Shown piece after piece: positions 9,568 through 15,875 of a stretch of 15,875 nt of DNA (its first letter is position 1; the number at the start of each line of letters is the position of its first letter). The notes under the pieces were generated by a model, which saw nothing but the letters and a program-made list of their open reading frames with translations, was not told the origin of the DNA and did no database searches. A program made the position numbers and the translations under genes. Source of the DNA: DASXSB01 sp036506275 (GTDB lineage: Bacteria; Methylomirabilota; Methylomirabilia; Rokubacteriales; CSP1-6); the NCBI GenBank assembly GCA_036506275.1, contig DASXSB010000007.1:1-15875 (forward strand), in the 5' to 3' direction.

Positions 9568-11193
9568 ATGGCCGAGCTCGATCCGATGACGGCGACCACG
9601 CTCACGGAGATGATCGAGCGACGGGCCCACCTCTCGCCGCTCCGGCCGTATTTCCACCTCTTCGGCGAAACCGTGACGTACCAGCGGCTGTGGATGCAGA
9701 GCGGGCGCTTCGCGGCCGGCCTCGCGCGCGCCGGCGTAGGCGCCGGCGACAAGGTCGCGCTCATTTATCCGACGTGCGCGGAGTTCTTCTACACGTTCAT
9801 CGGCGCCCTGCGCGTGGGCGCGGTGCCGGTGCCGCTCTACCCGACGCTCGGCGTGGAGGCCACGGGACGCATCCTCGCCAACTCGGAATCCGTCGCCGTC
9901 GCCACCATCGGCTGGTTCCGGCAGGGCGTAGATGCGAGCGTGGCTCTCGCTCCCGGCGTCCGCGCCGTGCTGGAGCCACCGGATCTCGACGTCGACGCGC
10001 CCGCGCCGCCGCCGCACTTCCCGCATCCGGACGACCTCGCGTTTCTCCAGTACACGTCCGGCAGCACGGGCCGCCCGCGCGGGGTCATGCTGAATCACCG
10101 GAACGTGATCAGCACCATCCACTTCATGGCGGAGGCGGCCGGCCTCACCGCCGACGACCGCGTCGTCTCCTGGCTGCCGCTGTATCACGACATGGGGCTG
10201 ATCGGCTGCGCGTTCACGCCGCCGCTCCTGGGGACGCCGCTGTGGCTGCTGCCGCCCGATCTCCGCAATCCCCGGCAGTGGCTCGAGCTCATCACGGAGG
10301 TGAAGGCGACGTTCACGGTGTCACCGGACTTCGGCTACCGAAACTGCGTCCGCAACATCCGCGACACGTCCGACCTCGACCTCACCACCCTCAAGGGCGC
10401 GCTGTCGGGAGCGGAGCCGGTGCGGCTCTCCACCATCGAGGCGTTCGAGGCGCACTTCGGTGTCAAGAACGTGATCCTCCCCTGCTACGGGCTGGCGGAA
10501 GCGACCCTCGCCGTCGCCATCTGGCCGCGCGCCACGCCCCTGCGCGTCGACGTGAGCGGTCGCTTTCTCTCCGTGGGCAAGCCGTGTCGCGGCGTGTCGG
10601 TGCGGATCATGACGCCGCTCGGCGACGACGACGGCGGCGCGCCGTCCACCGTGCTGCCGACGGACACGGAGGGCGAGATCTGCGTGGAGAGCCCGGGCGT
10701 CATGCAAGGCTACTACGGCGATCCGGAGGCCACCGCGCGCGTGGTGATGCCGGACGGCTGGCTGCGCACGGGCGATCTCGGGTTCCTCGACGGCGAGGGC
10801 TACCTCTACATCACGGGGCGGCTGAAGGACGTCATGAACCTGGGCGGCGAGAACGTCGCTCCCGCCGACATCGAGGAGATCGTCGACCACATCGCGGGCG
10901 TGCGGTACAGCGCCGCCGTCGGTCTCGACAGCGACCGCACGGGCACGCAACGCCTGCACGTGGTGGCGGAGGTGCGCGAGGAGACGGCGTCGCCGGAAAC
11001 GTTCCGCGACCTCGTGCGCGAGATCGTCACCCGCGTCCATCGCGGCCGCCGCCACCGTCCCGCGCGCGTGTTGCTCGTGCGCGCGGGCACCATTCCGAAG
11101 ACCTCCAGCGGCAAGATCCAGCGCTCGCGGCTGGCCGCCATGATCGTGGAAGGCGAGCTCCAGGAGCACCTCGTTTACAGCGGCGGCCGCTGA
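9568..11193 (+). CDS. Fatty-acyl-AMP ligase (FAAL-type) / acyl-CoA synthetase family enzyme
   Basis: The protein has 541 aa. It is an adenylate-forming enzyme that activates a fatty acid with ATP and passes it to an acyl carrier or CoA. Motifs in order: YTSGSTGRPRG (P-loop A3, from Y162), LPLYHDMGLIG, SPDFGYRNCVRNI (a FAAL-family hallmark), SGAEPVRLSTIEAF, YGLAEATLAVA, GDLGFLDGEGYLYITGRLKD (hinge D421), and PKTSSGKIQRS with the adenylation lysine K516. The FAAL-like middle with a GGEN turn after the hinge, rather than the RGxN usual in FAALs, leaves some doubt between FAAL and CoA ligase. ATG at 9568 has AAAGGAG 6 nt upstream. The LLM oxidoreductase gene follows within 32 nt of the stop. No polyketide synthase or acyl carrier protein lies in the window, so its acceptor is unknown. 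Confidence 0.88.
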   Translation: MAELDPMTATTLTEMIERRAHLSPLRPYFHLFGETVTYQRLWMQSGRFAAGLARAGVGAGDKVALIYPTCAEFFYTFIGALRVGAVPVPLYPTLGVEATGRILANSESVAVATIGWFRQGVDASVALAPGVRAVLEPPDLDVDAPAPPPHFPHPDDLAFLQYTSGSTGRPRGVMLNHRNVISTIHFMAEAAGLTADDRVVSWLPLYHDMGLIGCAFTPPLLGTPLWLLPPDLRNPRQWLELITEVKATFTVSPDFGYRNCVRNIRDTSDLDLTTLKGALSGAEPVRLSTIEAFEAHFGVKNVILPCYGLAEATLAVAIWPRATPLRVDVSGRFLSVGKPCRGVSVRIMTPLGDDDGGAPSTVLPTDTEGEICVESPGVMQGYYGDPEATARVVMPDGWLRTGDLGFLDGEGYLYITGRLKDVMNLGGENVAPADIEEIVDHIAGVRYSAAVGLDSDRTGTQRLHVVAEVREETASPETFRDLVREIVTRVHRGRRHRPARVLLVRAGTIPKTSSGKIQRSRLAAMIVEGELQEHLVYSGGR

Positions 11194-11194
11194 C

Positions 11195-11234
11195 GTGGAG
11201 TTCGCCTGAGATGGAGTTCCGCTCGATGGAGTTC
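11195..11234 (+). repeat. Three-copy start-codon repeat (RTGGAGTTC) at the LLM gene start
   Basis: RTGGAGTTC occurs at 11195, 11211 and 11226, each followed by a similar GC-rich tail (units of 16, 15 and 15 nt). The first copy is GTG plus three codons and then TGA, in another frame. The second and third are in frame with the LLM gene. The GGAG of each copy sits 9-10 nt before the next start codon and can act as its ribosome site. Confidence 0.55.
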
Positions 11235-12107
11235 GGCTGCCATCTTCCGGTGTTCGGGCCCGGCGCCACCCGCACCGTCGTGCTCGAGTTCGCGCGCCGG
11301 ATGGAGCGCCTCGGCTACGATTCGCTGTGGGTGAGCGACCACGTGGTGGTCCCGTGGACGATCGCGCCGCGTTACCCCTACAAGGAAGGCGGGGAATTTC
11401 CCCTCCCCCCGTCGACGCCGTTCCTGGAGCCGCTCACCGCGCTCGCGCTGGTGGCCGGCGTCACCGAGCGCATCCGGCTCGGGACGAGCGTGCTCGTGCT
11501 CCCGCATCGCCATCCGCTGCTCACGGCAAAGATGCTGGCCACGCTCGACGCCGTCGCTCCCGGCCGCGTGATCCTCGGCGCCGGCGTGGGCTGGATGCAG
11601 GAGGAGATCGAAGCCCTCGGCGTTCCCTACGCGCGCCGGGGCGCGTGGACGGACGAAGCGATCGCGGTCATGCGCGCGCTCTGGCGCGAGGAGCGGGCGG
11701 CGTTCGCGGGCGAATTTTTCCGATTCGGTCCCCTCGCGTGCGAGCCCAAGCCCGCCCGCGGCGCCATCCCGATCTGGATCGGCGGCCACACCGAGCCCGC
11801 GCTCCGCCGGGTCGCGCGGCTCGGCGACGGCTGGCACGCCGCCTTTCCGACCCCGGCCGCGATGGCGGCGGGGATCGATCGGCTTCGCACCGAGTGCGAG
11901 CGCGCCCGGCGCGATTTCACCTCGCTGACGCTGAGCGCGCGCGTGGGGCTGCCGGCGCGCCGTCCCCCCGATGCGATGCTACGCGATCTCGAGCAGCTCC
12001 GGAAGCTCGGCGTGACGCACGTCGTCCTCGAATCCGCGATGCGCGACCTGGATGAGATGACGGCGACGTACGAGCGCTTCGCGACCGACGTCCGTTCCCG
12101 CCTCTGA
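11226..12107 (+). CDS. LLM-class flavin-dependent oxidoreductase, F420-type (Rv2161c-like)
   Basis: The protein has 293 aa, a luciferase-like TIM-barrel monooxygenase/reductase. Family marks are the N-terminal strand EFGCHLPVFG, RRMERLGYDSLWVSDHVVVP, RIRLGTSVLVLPHRHPLLTAK, LDAVAPGRVILGAGVGWMQEE, the central segment AGEFFRFGPLACEPKP and PIWIGGHTEPALRRVARLGDGW. It fits the TIGR03619-type, probable F420-dependent group best; FMN use cannot be excluded. No substrate can be given. Start choice: ATG at 11226 begins like other members, but ATG at 11211 is in frame, adds five residues (MEFRS) and has an equally good GGAG spacing, so it remains possible. The gene lies 32 nt after the FAAL-like gene, so the two are probably co-transcribed. 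It ends convergently, 18 nt from the transaldolase stop. Confidence 0.88.
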   Translation: MEFGCHLPVFGPGATRTVVLEFARRMERLGYDSLWVSDHVVVPWTIAPRYPYKEGGEFPLPPSTPFLEPLTALALVAGVTERIRLGTSVLVLPHRHPLLTAKMLATLDAVAPGRVILGAGVGWMQEEIEALGVPYARRGAWTDEAIAVMRALWREERAAFAGEFFRFGPLACEPKPARGAIPIWIGGHTEPALRRVARLGDGWHAAFPTPAAMAAGIDRLRTECERARRDFTSLTLSARVGLPARRPPDAMLRDLEQLRKLGVTHVVLESAMRDLDEMTATYERFATDVRSRL

Positions 12108-12125
12108 GCCGACGCCGAGCGCGCG

Positions 12126-12776
12126 CTAGATCTTCGCGCCCGACTTCGTCCAGTCGTCGAGGAACTTCTTGAGGCCGATGTCCGTGAGCGGGTGCTTGAC
12201 GAGCTGCTCCAGCACCGCGAACGGCATCGTCGCCACGTGGGCGCCGGCGAGGCCGGCCTCGATCACGTGCTGCGGGCTCCGGATGGACGCGGCCAGGACC
12301 TGCGTCGGGTATCCGTAGTTGCGGTAGATCTGGACGATCTGGCGCACGACGTCCATGCCGAGCTCGCCGATGTCGTCCAGGCGCCCGATGAAGGGGCTGA
12401 TGTAGGTGGCGCCCGCCTTCGCGGACAGCAGCGCCTGCGGCGCCGAGAAGCAGAGCGTCTGGTTGGTCTTGACCCCTTCCGCGGTGAGCCGCTTGATCGC
12501 CTTCAGCCCGTCCTTGGTCATGGGCAGCTTGACGACCACGTTGGGCGCGATGGCGGCGAGCTCCTTCGCCTCCTTCACCATGCCCTCCTCGTCGAGGGCA
12601 ACGACCTCGAGGTTGACCACGCCCGGCACCACCTCGCAGATCTCCTCCACGAGCGGCCGGAAGGGGCGCTTCTCCTTGGCGATGAGGGACGGGTTGGTGG
12701 TGACGCCATCCACCACACCGAGTGCCACACCTTCCTTGAGCTCGGACACACTCGCCGTATCGAGAAAGATCTTCAT
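12126..12776 (-). CDS. tal: Transaldolase, small TalC/FSA-fold type
   Basis: The protein has 216 aa, a usual length for the compact subfamily. It transfers dihydroxyacetone between sugar phosphates in the non-oxidative pentose phosphate pathway, in the cytosol. Hallmarks are MKIFLDTA (1-8), GVTTNPSLIA (24-33), VVKLPMT with Schiff-base lysine K83, TLCFSAPQALLSAKAGATYISPFIGRLDD, VLAASIRSP and HVATMPFAVL. At the two positions that separate transaldolases from fructose-6-phosphate aldolases, this protein has E57 (NLEVV) and F129 (SPFIG) where E. coli FSA has Gln59 and Tyr131. That favours transaldolase despite frequent 'fsa' labels. ATG at 12776 has GAGGGG 6 nt upstream. A TTGACA promoter sits at 12816-12845, so it can be transcribed apart from the PfkB gene upstream. 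Confidence 0.93.
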   Translation of the reverse strand: MKIFLDTASVSELKEGVALGVVDGVTTNPSLIAKEKRPFRPLVEEICEVVPGVVNLEVVALDEEGMVKEAKELAAIAPNVVVKLPMTKDGLKAIKRLTAEGVKTNQTLCFSAPQALLSAKAGATYISPFIGRLDDIGELGMDVVRQIVQIYRNYGYPTQVLAASIRSPQHVIEAGLAGAHVATMPFAVLEQLVKHPLTDIGLKKFLDDWTKSGAKI

Positions 12777-12815
12777 CGCTGCCCCCTCACGCGCCTTCGT
12801 TCATTGCGCTCGATC

Positions 12816-12845
12816 AGCGTAGTCACTGCCGCTCCGCAGTGTCAA
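12816..12845 (-). promoter_or_regulatory. Sigma-70-like promoter for transaldolase
   Basis: On the minus strand a perfect TTGACA (12840-12845) is followed after 18 nt by TACGCT (12816-12821), a moderate -10. Transcription would start near 12809, giving a leader of roughly 33 nt that contains the GAGGGG ribosome site. It begins 17 nt after the PfkB stop. It is the only clear TTGACA-type -35 I found in an intergenic region of the window. Confidence 0.6.
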
Positions 12846-12862
12846 GGAACGTCATCCCCGCC

Positions 12863-13711
12863 TCAATCCGTGTCCTCGGCATAGCTGGCGAGCGCCCGCT
12901 CGAGGGCGGCGCGCTGCGGCACCGCCGACCACCCCTCGCCCTCGGTGGCGAGAGCGGCGGCGCAGCTGGCGGCAGCGGCGGCGCGCCAGGGATCGCCGTC
13001 GCGCGCGTAGTGCACGAGGAAGGTGGCGGCGAAAACGTCGCCCGCGCCCGTCTCGTCCACCTCGCGGGCGCGACGCGCGCGCACGGCGTACTCCTCGCCG
13101 TTCACGAAGAGGGTGGCGCCGGCGGCGCCGGCGGTGAGCGCGCCCACGGGCACGCGCTCGAACCACGCGCGCGCGGACGCTTCGTCGCCGCCGATGTCCT
13201 CGCGGCTCAGGAAGAGCGCCTGCACGCGCGCCAGCAGCGCCTCCGGCGACGTCCACGGCCGCGGCACCACGCGATGGTCACCGCCCAGCCGCCGCAGCCA
13301 TCCCTGCGCCGCCGCCGCCACCGTCCCCGCGCTGAACGTTGCCGCGAGCCGCGGATCCACCTCGTCGAGCACGGGGGCGAGGAGGACGAGCGGCGCGTCG
13401 AGCCAGTCCTCGGGCACGTCGGACGGCGTGAGCGGCCGCGCCGCCGAGCCGACCGTCATCGACCGCGCCCCCTTGCTGTCGACGGCGTGGCCGAAGGTCG
13501 TGGTGGCGGGTGCCGGTACCGTGACGATCTCGATCTGGGGAGGAAAAGCGTCCAGCGGAAAATCGTCGCCGTGACTGGTGAGGATTCCGGCCGTCATCCC
13601 GAGGCGATGCGCGGTGACGGCGGCGAAGGCGACGCTGCCCCCGGGGCGGACCTTGTCGCCGAAGCGATCGAGGGTGACGTGACCGATGGCAACGAACTCG
13701 GGGGCGGGCAT
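12863..13711 (-). CDS. PfkB-family (ribokinase-like) carbohydrate kinase
   Basis: The protein has 282 aa, slightly short for the family (about 300). It transfers phosphate from ATP to a sugar, nucleoside or similar alcohol in the cytosol. Seen are an N-terminal FVAIGHVTLDRFGDK strand with the substrate-side RPGGSVAFAAVTAHRLG (22-38) and HGDDFP, and the second signature EVDETGAGDVFAATFL with catalytic base D225. AQGWLRRLG and LFLSREDI are also typical of this fold. The middle is Ala-rich and diverges from named kinases, so the substrate is unknown. ATG at 13711 has no clear Shine-Dalgarno. It follows the SDR gene by 43 nt, across a stem-loop, in what looks like one transcription unit with the acyl-CoA genes, an uncommon pairing. 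It is followed by the promoter of the transaldolase gene. Confidence 0.82.
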   Translation of the reverse strand: MPAPEFVAIGHVTLDRFGDKVRPGGSVAFAAVTAHRLGMTAGILTSHGDDFPLDAFPPQIEIVTVPAPATTTFGHAVDSKGARSMTVGSAARPLTPSDVPEDWLDAPLVLLAPVLDEVDPRLAATFSAGTVAAAAQGWLRRLGGDHRVVPRPWTSPEALLARVQALFLSREDIGGDEASARAWFERVPVGALTAGAAGATLFVNGEEYAVRARRAREVDETGAGDVFAATFLVHYARDGDPWRAAAAASCAAALATEGEGWSAVPQRAALERALASYAEDTD

Positions 13712-13751
13712 TGGGTGCTAGGGGACCGGCCGGAGACGCTCGGCCTCGATC

Positions 13752-13771
13752 GCCTCACACCATCGTGAGGC
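13752..13771 (-). other. Perfect 7-bp inverted repeat over the SDR gene end
   Basis: GCCTCAC (13752-13758) and GTGAGGC (13765-13771) enclose a 6-nt loop and span the SDR stop codon. An overlapping alternative pairs GGCCTC (13743-13748) with GAGGCC (13767-13772). No T-run follows on either strand, so it is not a clear terminator. It could affect read-through or translation of the following PfkB gene, or be chance. Confidence 0.35.
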
Positions 13772-14501
13772 CGCCAGAGACGGACAGCGTCTGGCCCGTG
13801 ATGTAGCCGGCATCGTCGCTGGCGAGGAAGACGACGGCGGGCGCCACGTCCTCGGGGCGGCCCAGGCGGCCCCATGGGATCACGCGCTTCAGGCTGTCGG
13901 CCAGCTTAGGGTTGACGGCCACGAACTCGCGCTGGAAGAGCGGCGTGTCGGAGGGACCGGGACACACGCAGTTCACGTTGATGTGGTGGCGCGCCACCTC
14001 CCGCGCGATGGTCTTGGTGAACGCGATGATTCCGCCCTTGGCGGCCGAATACACCGCCTCGCCGGAGGAGCCGACGCGGCCGGCATCGGAGGCGATGGAG
14101 ACGATCTTGCCGTACTCCTGACGGATCATCGGCTCGAGAACCGCCTTCGTGCAGATGATGGGGCCTTTCAGGTTGATGGCGAGCACCTTGTCCCAGAAAT
14201 CCTCTGTGGTCTCGACGAACGGCAAGGCGCGGTCCCAGCCCGCGTTGTTGACGAGGACGTGAACGCCGCCCCAGCTCGCCACCACGTCCGCCACCACGGC
14301 GTCGATGGCGCGCTTGTCCGTGATGTCGGCGCCGTATACGCGTCCCTCGCCCGGCAGCGCCGACACCGTGGTCTTCGCCCCCGCCTCGTCGACGTCGACG
14401 ACGGCGACGCGCGCGCCCGCCTCCGCCAGCGCGAGCGCGATCCCGCGCCCGATGCCGCTCCCGCCGCCGGTGACGATGGCGATCTTGCCCGCGAGCTTCA
14501 C
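13755..14501 (-). CDS. SDR-family NAD-dependent dehydrogenase, BadH-like (2-hydroxycyclohexanecarboxyl-CoA dehydrogenase group)
   Basis: The protein has 248 aa, a classical short-chain dehydrogenase. It has the NAD-binding TGGGSGIG (11-18), the NNAG stretch (85-88), catalytic S138, Y151 and K155 (YSAAK) and N110. D36 at the end of the second strand suggests NAD rather than NADP. Stretches NNAGWD, SIASDAGRVGSSGEAVYSAAKGG and CPGPSDTPL, and the C-terminal ITGQTLSVSGGLTM, closely resemble BadH of Rhodopseudomonas palustris as I remember it. BadH oxidises 2-hydroxycyclohexanecarboxyl-CoA to the 2-keto form. A 3-hydroxyacyl-CoA dehydrogenase or 3-oxoacyl reductase role is the alternative. The start is GTG at 14501; the gene follows the acyl-CoA dehydrogenase by 10 nt, so the same operon is likely. 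Confidence 0.9.
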   Translation of the reverse strand: MKLAGKIAIVTGGGSGIGRGIALALAEAGARVAVVDVDEAGAKTTVSALPGEGRVYGADITDKRAIDAVVADVVASWGGVHVLVNNAGWDRALPFVETTEDFWDKVLAINLKGPIICTKAVLEPMIRQEYGKIVSIASDAGRVGSSGEAVYSAAKGGIIAFTKTIAREVARHHINVNCVCPGPSDTPLFQREFVAVNPKLADSLKRVIPWGRLGRPEDVAPAVVFLASDDAGYITGQTLSVSGGLTMV

Positions 14502-14511
14502 GACGCGAACG

Positions 14512-15660
14512 TCACGGCGAAAGCTGCTTGGCGATGATGTCGCGCATGATCTCGCTGGTGCCGCCGCCGATGGTCATGAGACGGGCGTCGCGCGCGAAGC
14601 GCTCCACCGGGTACTCGCGCATGTAGCCGTAGCCGCCGTGGAGCTGAACGCAATCGTAGGCGACGCGGTTCACCATCTCCGCCGTGTAGAGCTTCACCAT
14701 CGAGATCTCGCGCAGAGCCTCCTCCCCTGCCTGGTACTTCACGCAGGCGGCGTAGGTGAGCCAGCGCCCGGCCTCGATGGCGGTGGCCATGTCGGCGAGC
14801 TTGTGGCGGATCGCCTGCTTCTCGGCGAGGGGCGCCCCGAAGGCGTGACGCTCGCGCACGTAGGCGATGGTGTCGTCGAGCGCGCGCTGGGCCATGCTCA
14901 CCGCGTGGAGCCCCGCGACCAGCCGCTCGCGCTGGAAGACGCGCATCACCTCGTAGAACCCCACGCCCTCGCGGCCGAGGAGGTTCGCCGCCGGCACCCG
15001 CGCGTCCTGGAAGGCGAGCTCGGCGGTGTCGGAGGCGCGCATCCCCATCTTGTCGAGGGTACGGCCGACCGTGAAGCCCGGCGTCTCGCGCTCGACCACG
15101 AACATCGAGATGCCGCGATGGCGCTGCTCGGCGTGGCCAGCCGTCACGCGCGCCGCCACGAAGTAGAGGTCGGCGAGGGCGCCGTTGGTGATGAACATCT
15201 TGGAGCCGTTCAGCACGTAGTGATCGCCGTCGCGGACGGCGCGGGTGCGGATGGCGGCCACGTCGCTGCCGCCCCCGGGCTCGGTGACGGCGATGGCGGT
15301 GAGCTTCTCGCCGCGGCAGATGGCGGGCAGGTATTGCGCCTTCAGCGCCTCGCTGCCCGTCCAGTAGAGGTGCGGCGACGCCATGTCGGTGTGAACGCCC
15401 ACCGCCATCGCGAACGAGCCCGAGCGTGCGCGCGCGCACTCCTCGTGGAGGACGGCGGACGTCAGGAAGTCGGCGCCGGCACCGCCGTACTTGTCGTCGT
15501 ACTCCACGCCGAGGAAGCCCAGCTCGCCCATCCGGGGCCAGATGGTCTTCGGGATGCGGCCCGCCGTCTCCCATTCCTCGACGTGGGGCATGACCTCGCG
15601 CTCCACGAAGGCGCGCACGGCGCCGCGGAACATCTCGTGCTGCGAATCGAACACCTTCAC
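14512..15660 (-). CDS. Acyl-CoA dehydrogenase
   Basis: The protein has 382 aa, the usual length. This FAD enzyme introduces a 2,3 double bond in acyl-CoA and passes electrons to electron-transfer flavoprotein. Seen are the N-terminal helical domain (MFRGAVRAFVEREVMPHVEEWE), LGVEYDDKYGGAG, AVTEPGGGSDVAAIRT (124-139), NGSKMFITNGALADLYFVAA, RHAFGAPLAEKQ and QLHGGYGYMREYPVERFARDAR. At the usual catalytic Glu (YEGT in medium-chain enzymes) this protein has Gly (G366, IGGGTSE). E245 in FQRERLVAG lines up with the helix-G base of isovaleryl-CoA and long-chain dehydrogenases, so the enzyme should be active with that base. GTG at 15660 overlaps the upstream ligase stop as GTGA, which fixes the start; a longer open frame upstream is a shadow of the ligase gene. 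It heads a dense run with the SDR gene. Confidence 0.93.
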   Translation of the reverse strand: MKVFDSQHEMFRGAVRAFVEREVMPHVEEWETAGRIPKTIWPRMGELGFLGVEYDDKYGGAGADFLTSAVLHEECARARSGSFAMAVGVHTDMASPHLYWTGSEALKAQYLPAICRGEKLTAIAVTEPGGGSDVAAIRTRAVRDGDHYVLNGSKMFITNGALADLYFVAARVTAGHAEQRHRGISMFVVERETPGFTVGRTLDKMGMRASDTAELAFQDARVPAANLLGREGVGFYEVMRVFQRERLVAGLHAVSMAQRALDDTIAYVRERHAFGAPLAEKQAIRHKLADMATAIEAGRWLTYAACVKYQAGEEALREISMVKLYTAEMVNRVAYDCVQLHGGYGYMREYPVERFARDARLMTIGGGTSEIMRDIIAKQLSP

Positions 15661-15875
15661 GCGGCGCTCGTCCCCCACTTCGTCTTCACGGCCTCGCGGT
15701 CGACGGCGCCGTCGGCCGCGCGCGGCAGGGTGTCGGTGAAGCTCACGGCGTGGGGACGCTTGAAGCGGGCGATCCGCGCGCCCACGAAGTCGGCAACCTG
15801 CTCGGCGGTGTGCCGGCCGGGCTGCTTGACCTCCACCACCGCCTTGATCGCCTCGCCCCACCGGGCGTCGGGAAT
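15657..15875 (-). CDS. Acyl-CoA synthetase (AMP-forming), C-terminal fragment at the window edge
   Basis: Only the last 72 residues are in the window; the gene begins beyond 15875. The fragment is the mobile C-terminal domain of adenylate-forming acid-CoA ligases: IPDARWGEAIKAVVEVK, then TAEQVADFVGARIARFKRPHAVSF, then LPRAADGAVDREAVK. In most family members the last motif contains PRxxxGK, whose lysine drives adenylation; here the GK position is Gly-Ala. The DNA reads cleanly, so this is not an obvious frameshift. The stop overlaps the acyl-CoA dehydrogenase GTG start as GTGA, so the two are probably translationally coupled. It would supply acyl-CoA for that dehydrogenase. Confidence 0.83.
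   Translation of the reverse strand: MPDARWGEAIKAVVEVKQPGRHTAEQVADFVGARIARFKRPHAVSFTDTLPRAADGAVDREAVKTKWGTSAA

Noticed and set aside
8049..9764. 571-codon minus-strand frame opposite the M28 peptidase
   Set aside because: It is an antisense shadow; the plus strand has signal peptide, zinc site and PDZ domain in frame.
9690..11225. Frame joining the FAAL region to the LLM oxidoreductase as one 805-residue protein
   Set aside because: The first 500 codons are a shifted reading of the FAAL gene; only the part after 11226 (or 11211) has family motifs.
12108..12125. Terminator between the convergent LLM and transaldolase genes
   Set aside because: Only 18 nt separate the stops and no stable stem with a T-run is present on either strand.
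15661..15861. N-terminal extension of the acyl-CoA dehydrogenase
   Set aside because: The added residues are an Arg/Gly/Ala-rich shadow of the ligase gene; dehydrogenases of this family start near the FDSQHEMF stretch.

Overview
This window is very GC-rich, densely coded bacterial chromosome. It holds 14 protein genes: 12 are complete and 2 run off the edges. I see no rRNA, tRNA, CRISPR array, insertion sequence or prophage gene. Third codon positions are strongly G/C biased, GTG and TTG starts are used, and gene starts and stops often overlap by 4 nt. The mix of genes (GAF-domain sensor, F420-type LLM oxidoreductase, fatty-acyl-AMP ligase, acyl-CoA catabolism) fits a free-living soil or sediment bacterium. 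A lineage such as Candidatus Rokubacteria/Methylomirabilota is possible, but that is inference and nothing here is diagnostic.

Layout. (1) 1-6439, minus strand: a 66-aa membrane protein and a 493-aa polytopic membrane protein of unknown function (TTGA overlap), then after a 65-nt gap uvrA, pyruvate kinase and a truncated GAF-domain protein, the last two joins being GTGA overlaps. (2) 6440-6498: a short divergent promoter region. (3) 6499-12107, plus strand: a PIG-L/LmbE-type deacetylase, a YbaK-type aminoacyl-tRNA deacylase, an exported M28 zinc aminopeptidase with a C-terminal PDZ domain, a FAAL-type acyl-AMP ligase and an LLM-class flavin/F420 oxidoreductase. (4) 12126-15875, minus strand, convergent with block 3 across 18 nt: an acyl-CoA synthetase C-terminus, an acyl-CoA dehydrogenase, a BadH-like SDR dehydrogenase, a PfkB-family kinase and, behind its own promoter, a transaldolase.

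How the genes fit together. Ligase, acyl-CoA dehydrogenase and BadH-like dehydrogenase form the logical core of an acyl-CoA or alicyclic-acid (cyclohexanecarboxylate-type) degradation route; the hydratase and ring-opening steps would have to lie elsewhere. Transaldolase, the sugar kinase and pyruvate kinase belong to central carbon metabolism. UvrA (nucleotide excision repair) shares a transcription unit with pyruvate kinase and a sensor-like protein.

Most interesting signals: a recurrent TANNNT hexamer 6-8 nt before three start codons that lack a Shine-Dalgarno (predicted leaderless transcription); a 20-bp tandem repeat before the M28 peptidase; a three-fold start-codon repeat before the LLM gene; residue signatures that sharpen or question family calls (Lys117-type pyruvate kinase, Glu/Phe transaldolase signature, relocated acyl-CoA dehydrogenase base, missing A10 lysine in the partial ligase); and the uncharacterised two-gene membrane module. 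I found no clearly new defence or mobile system.
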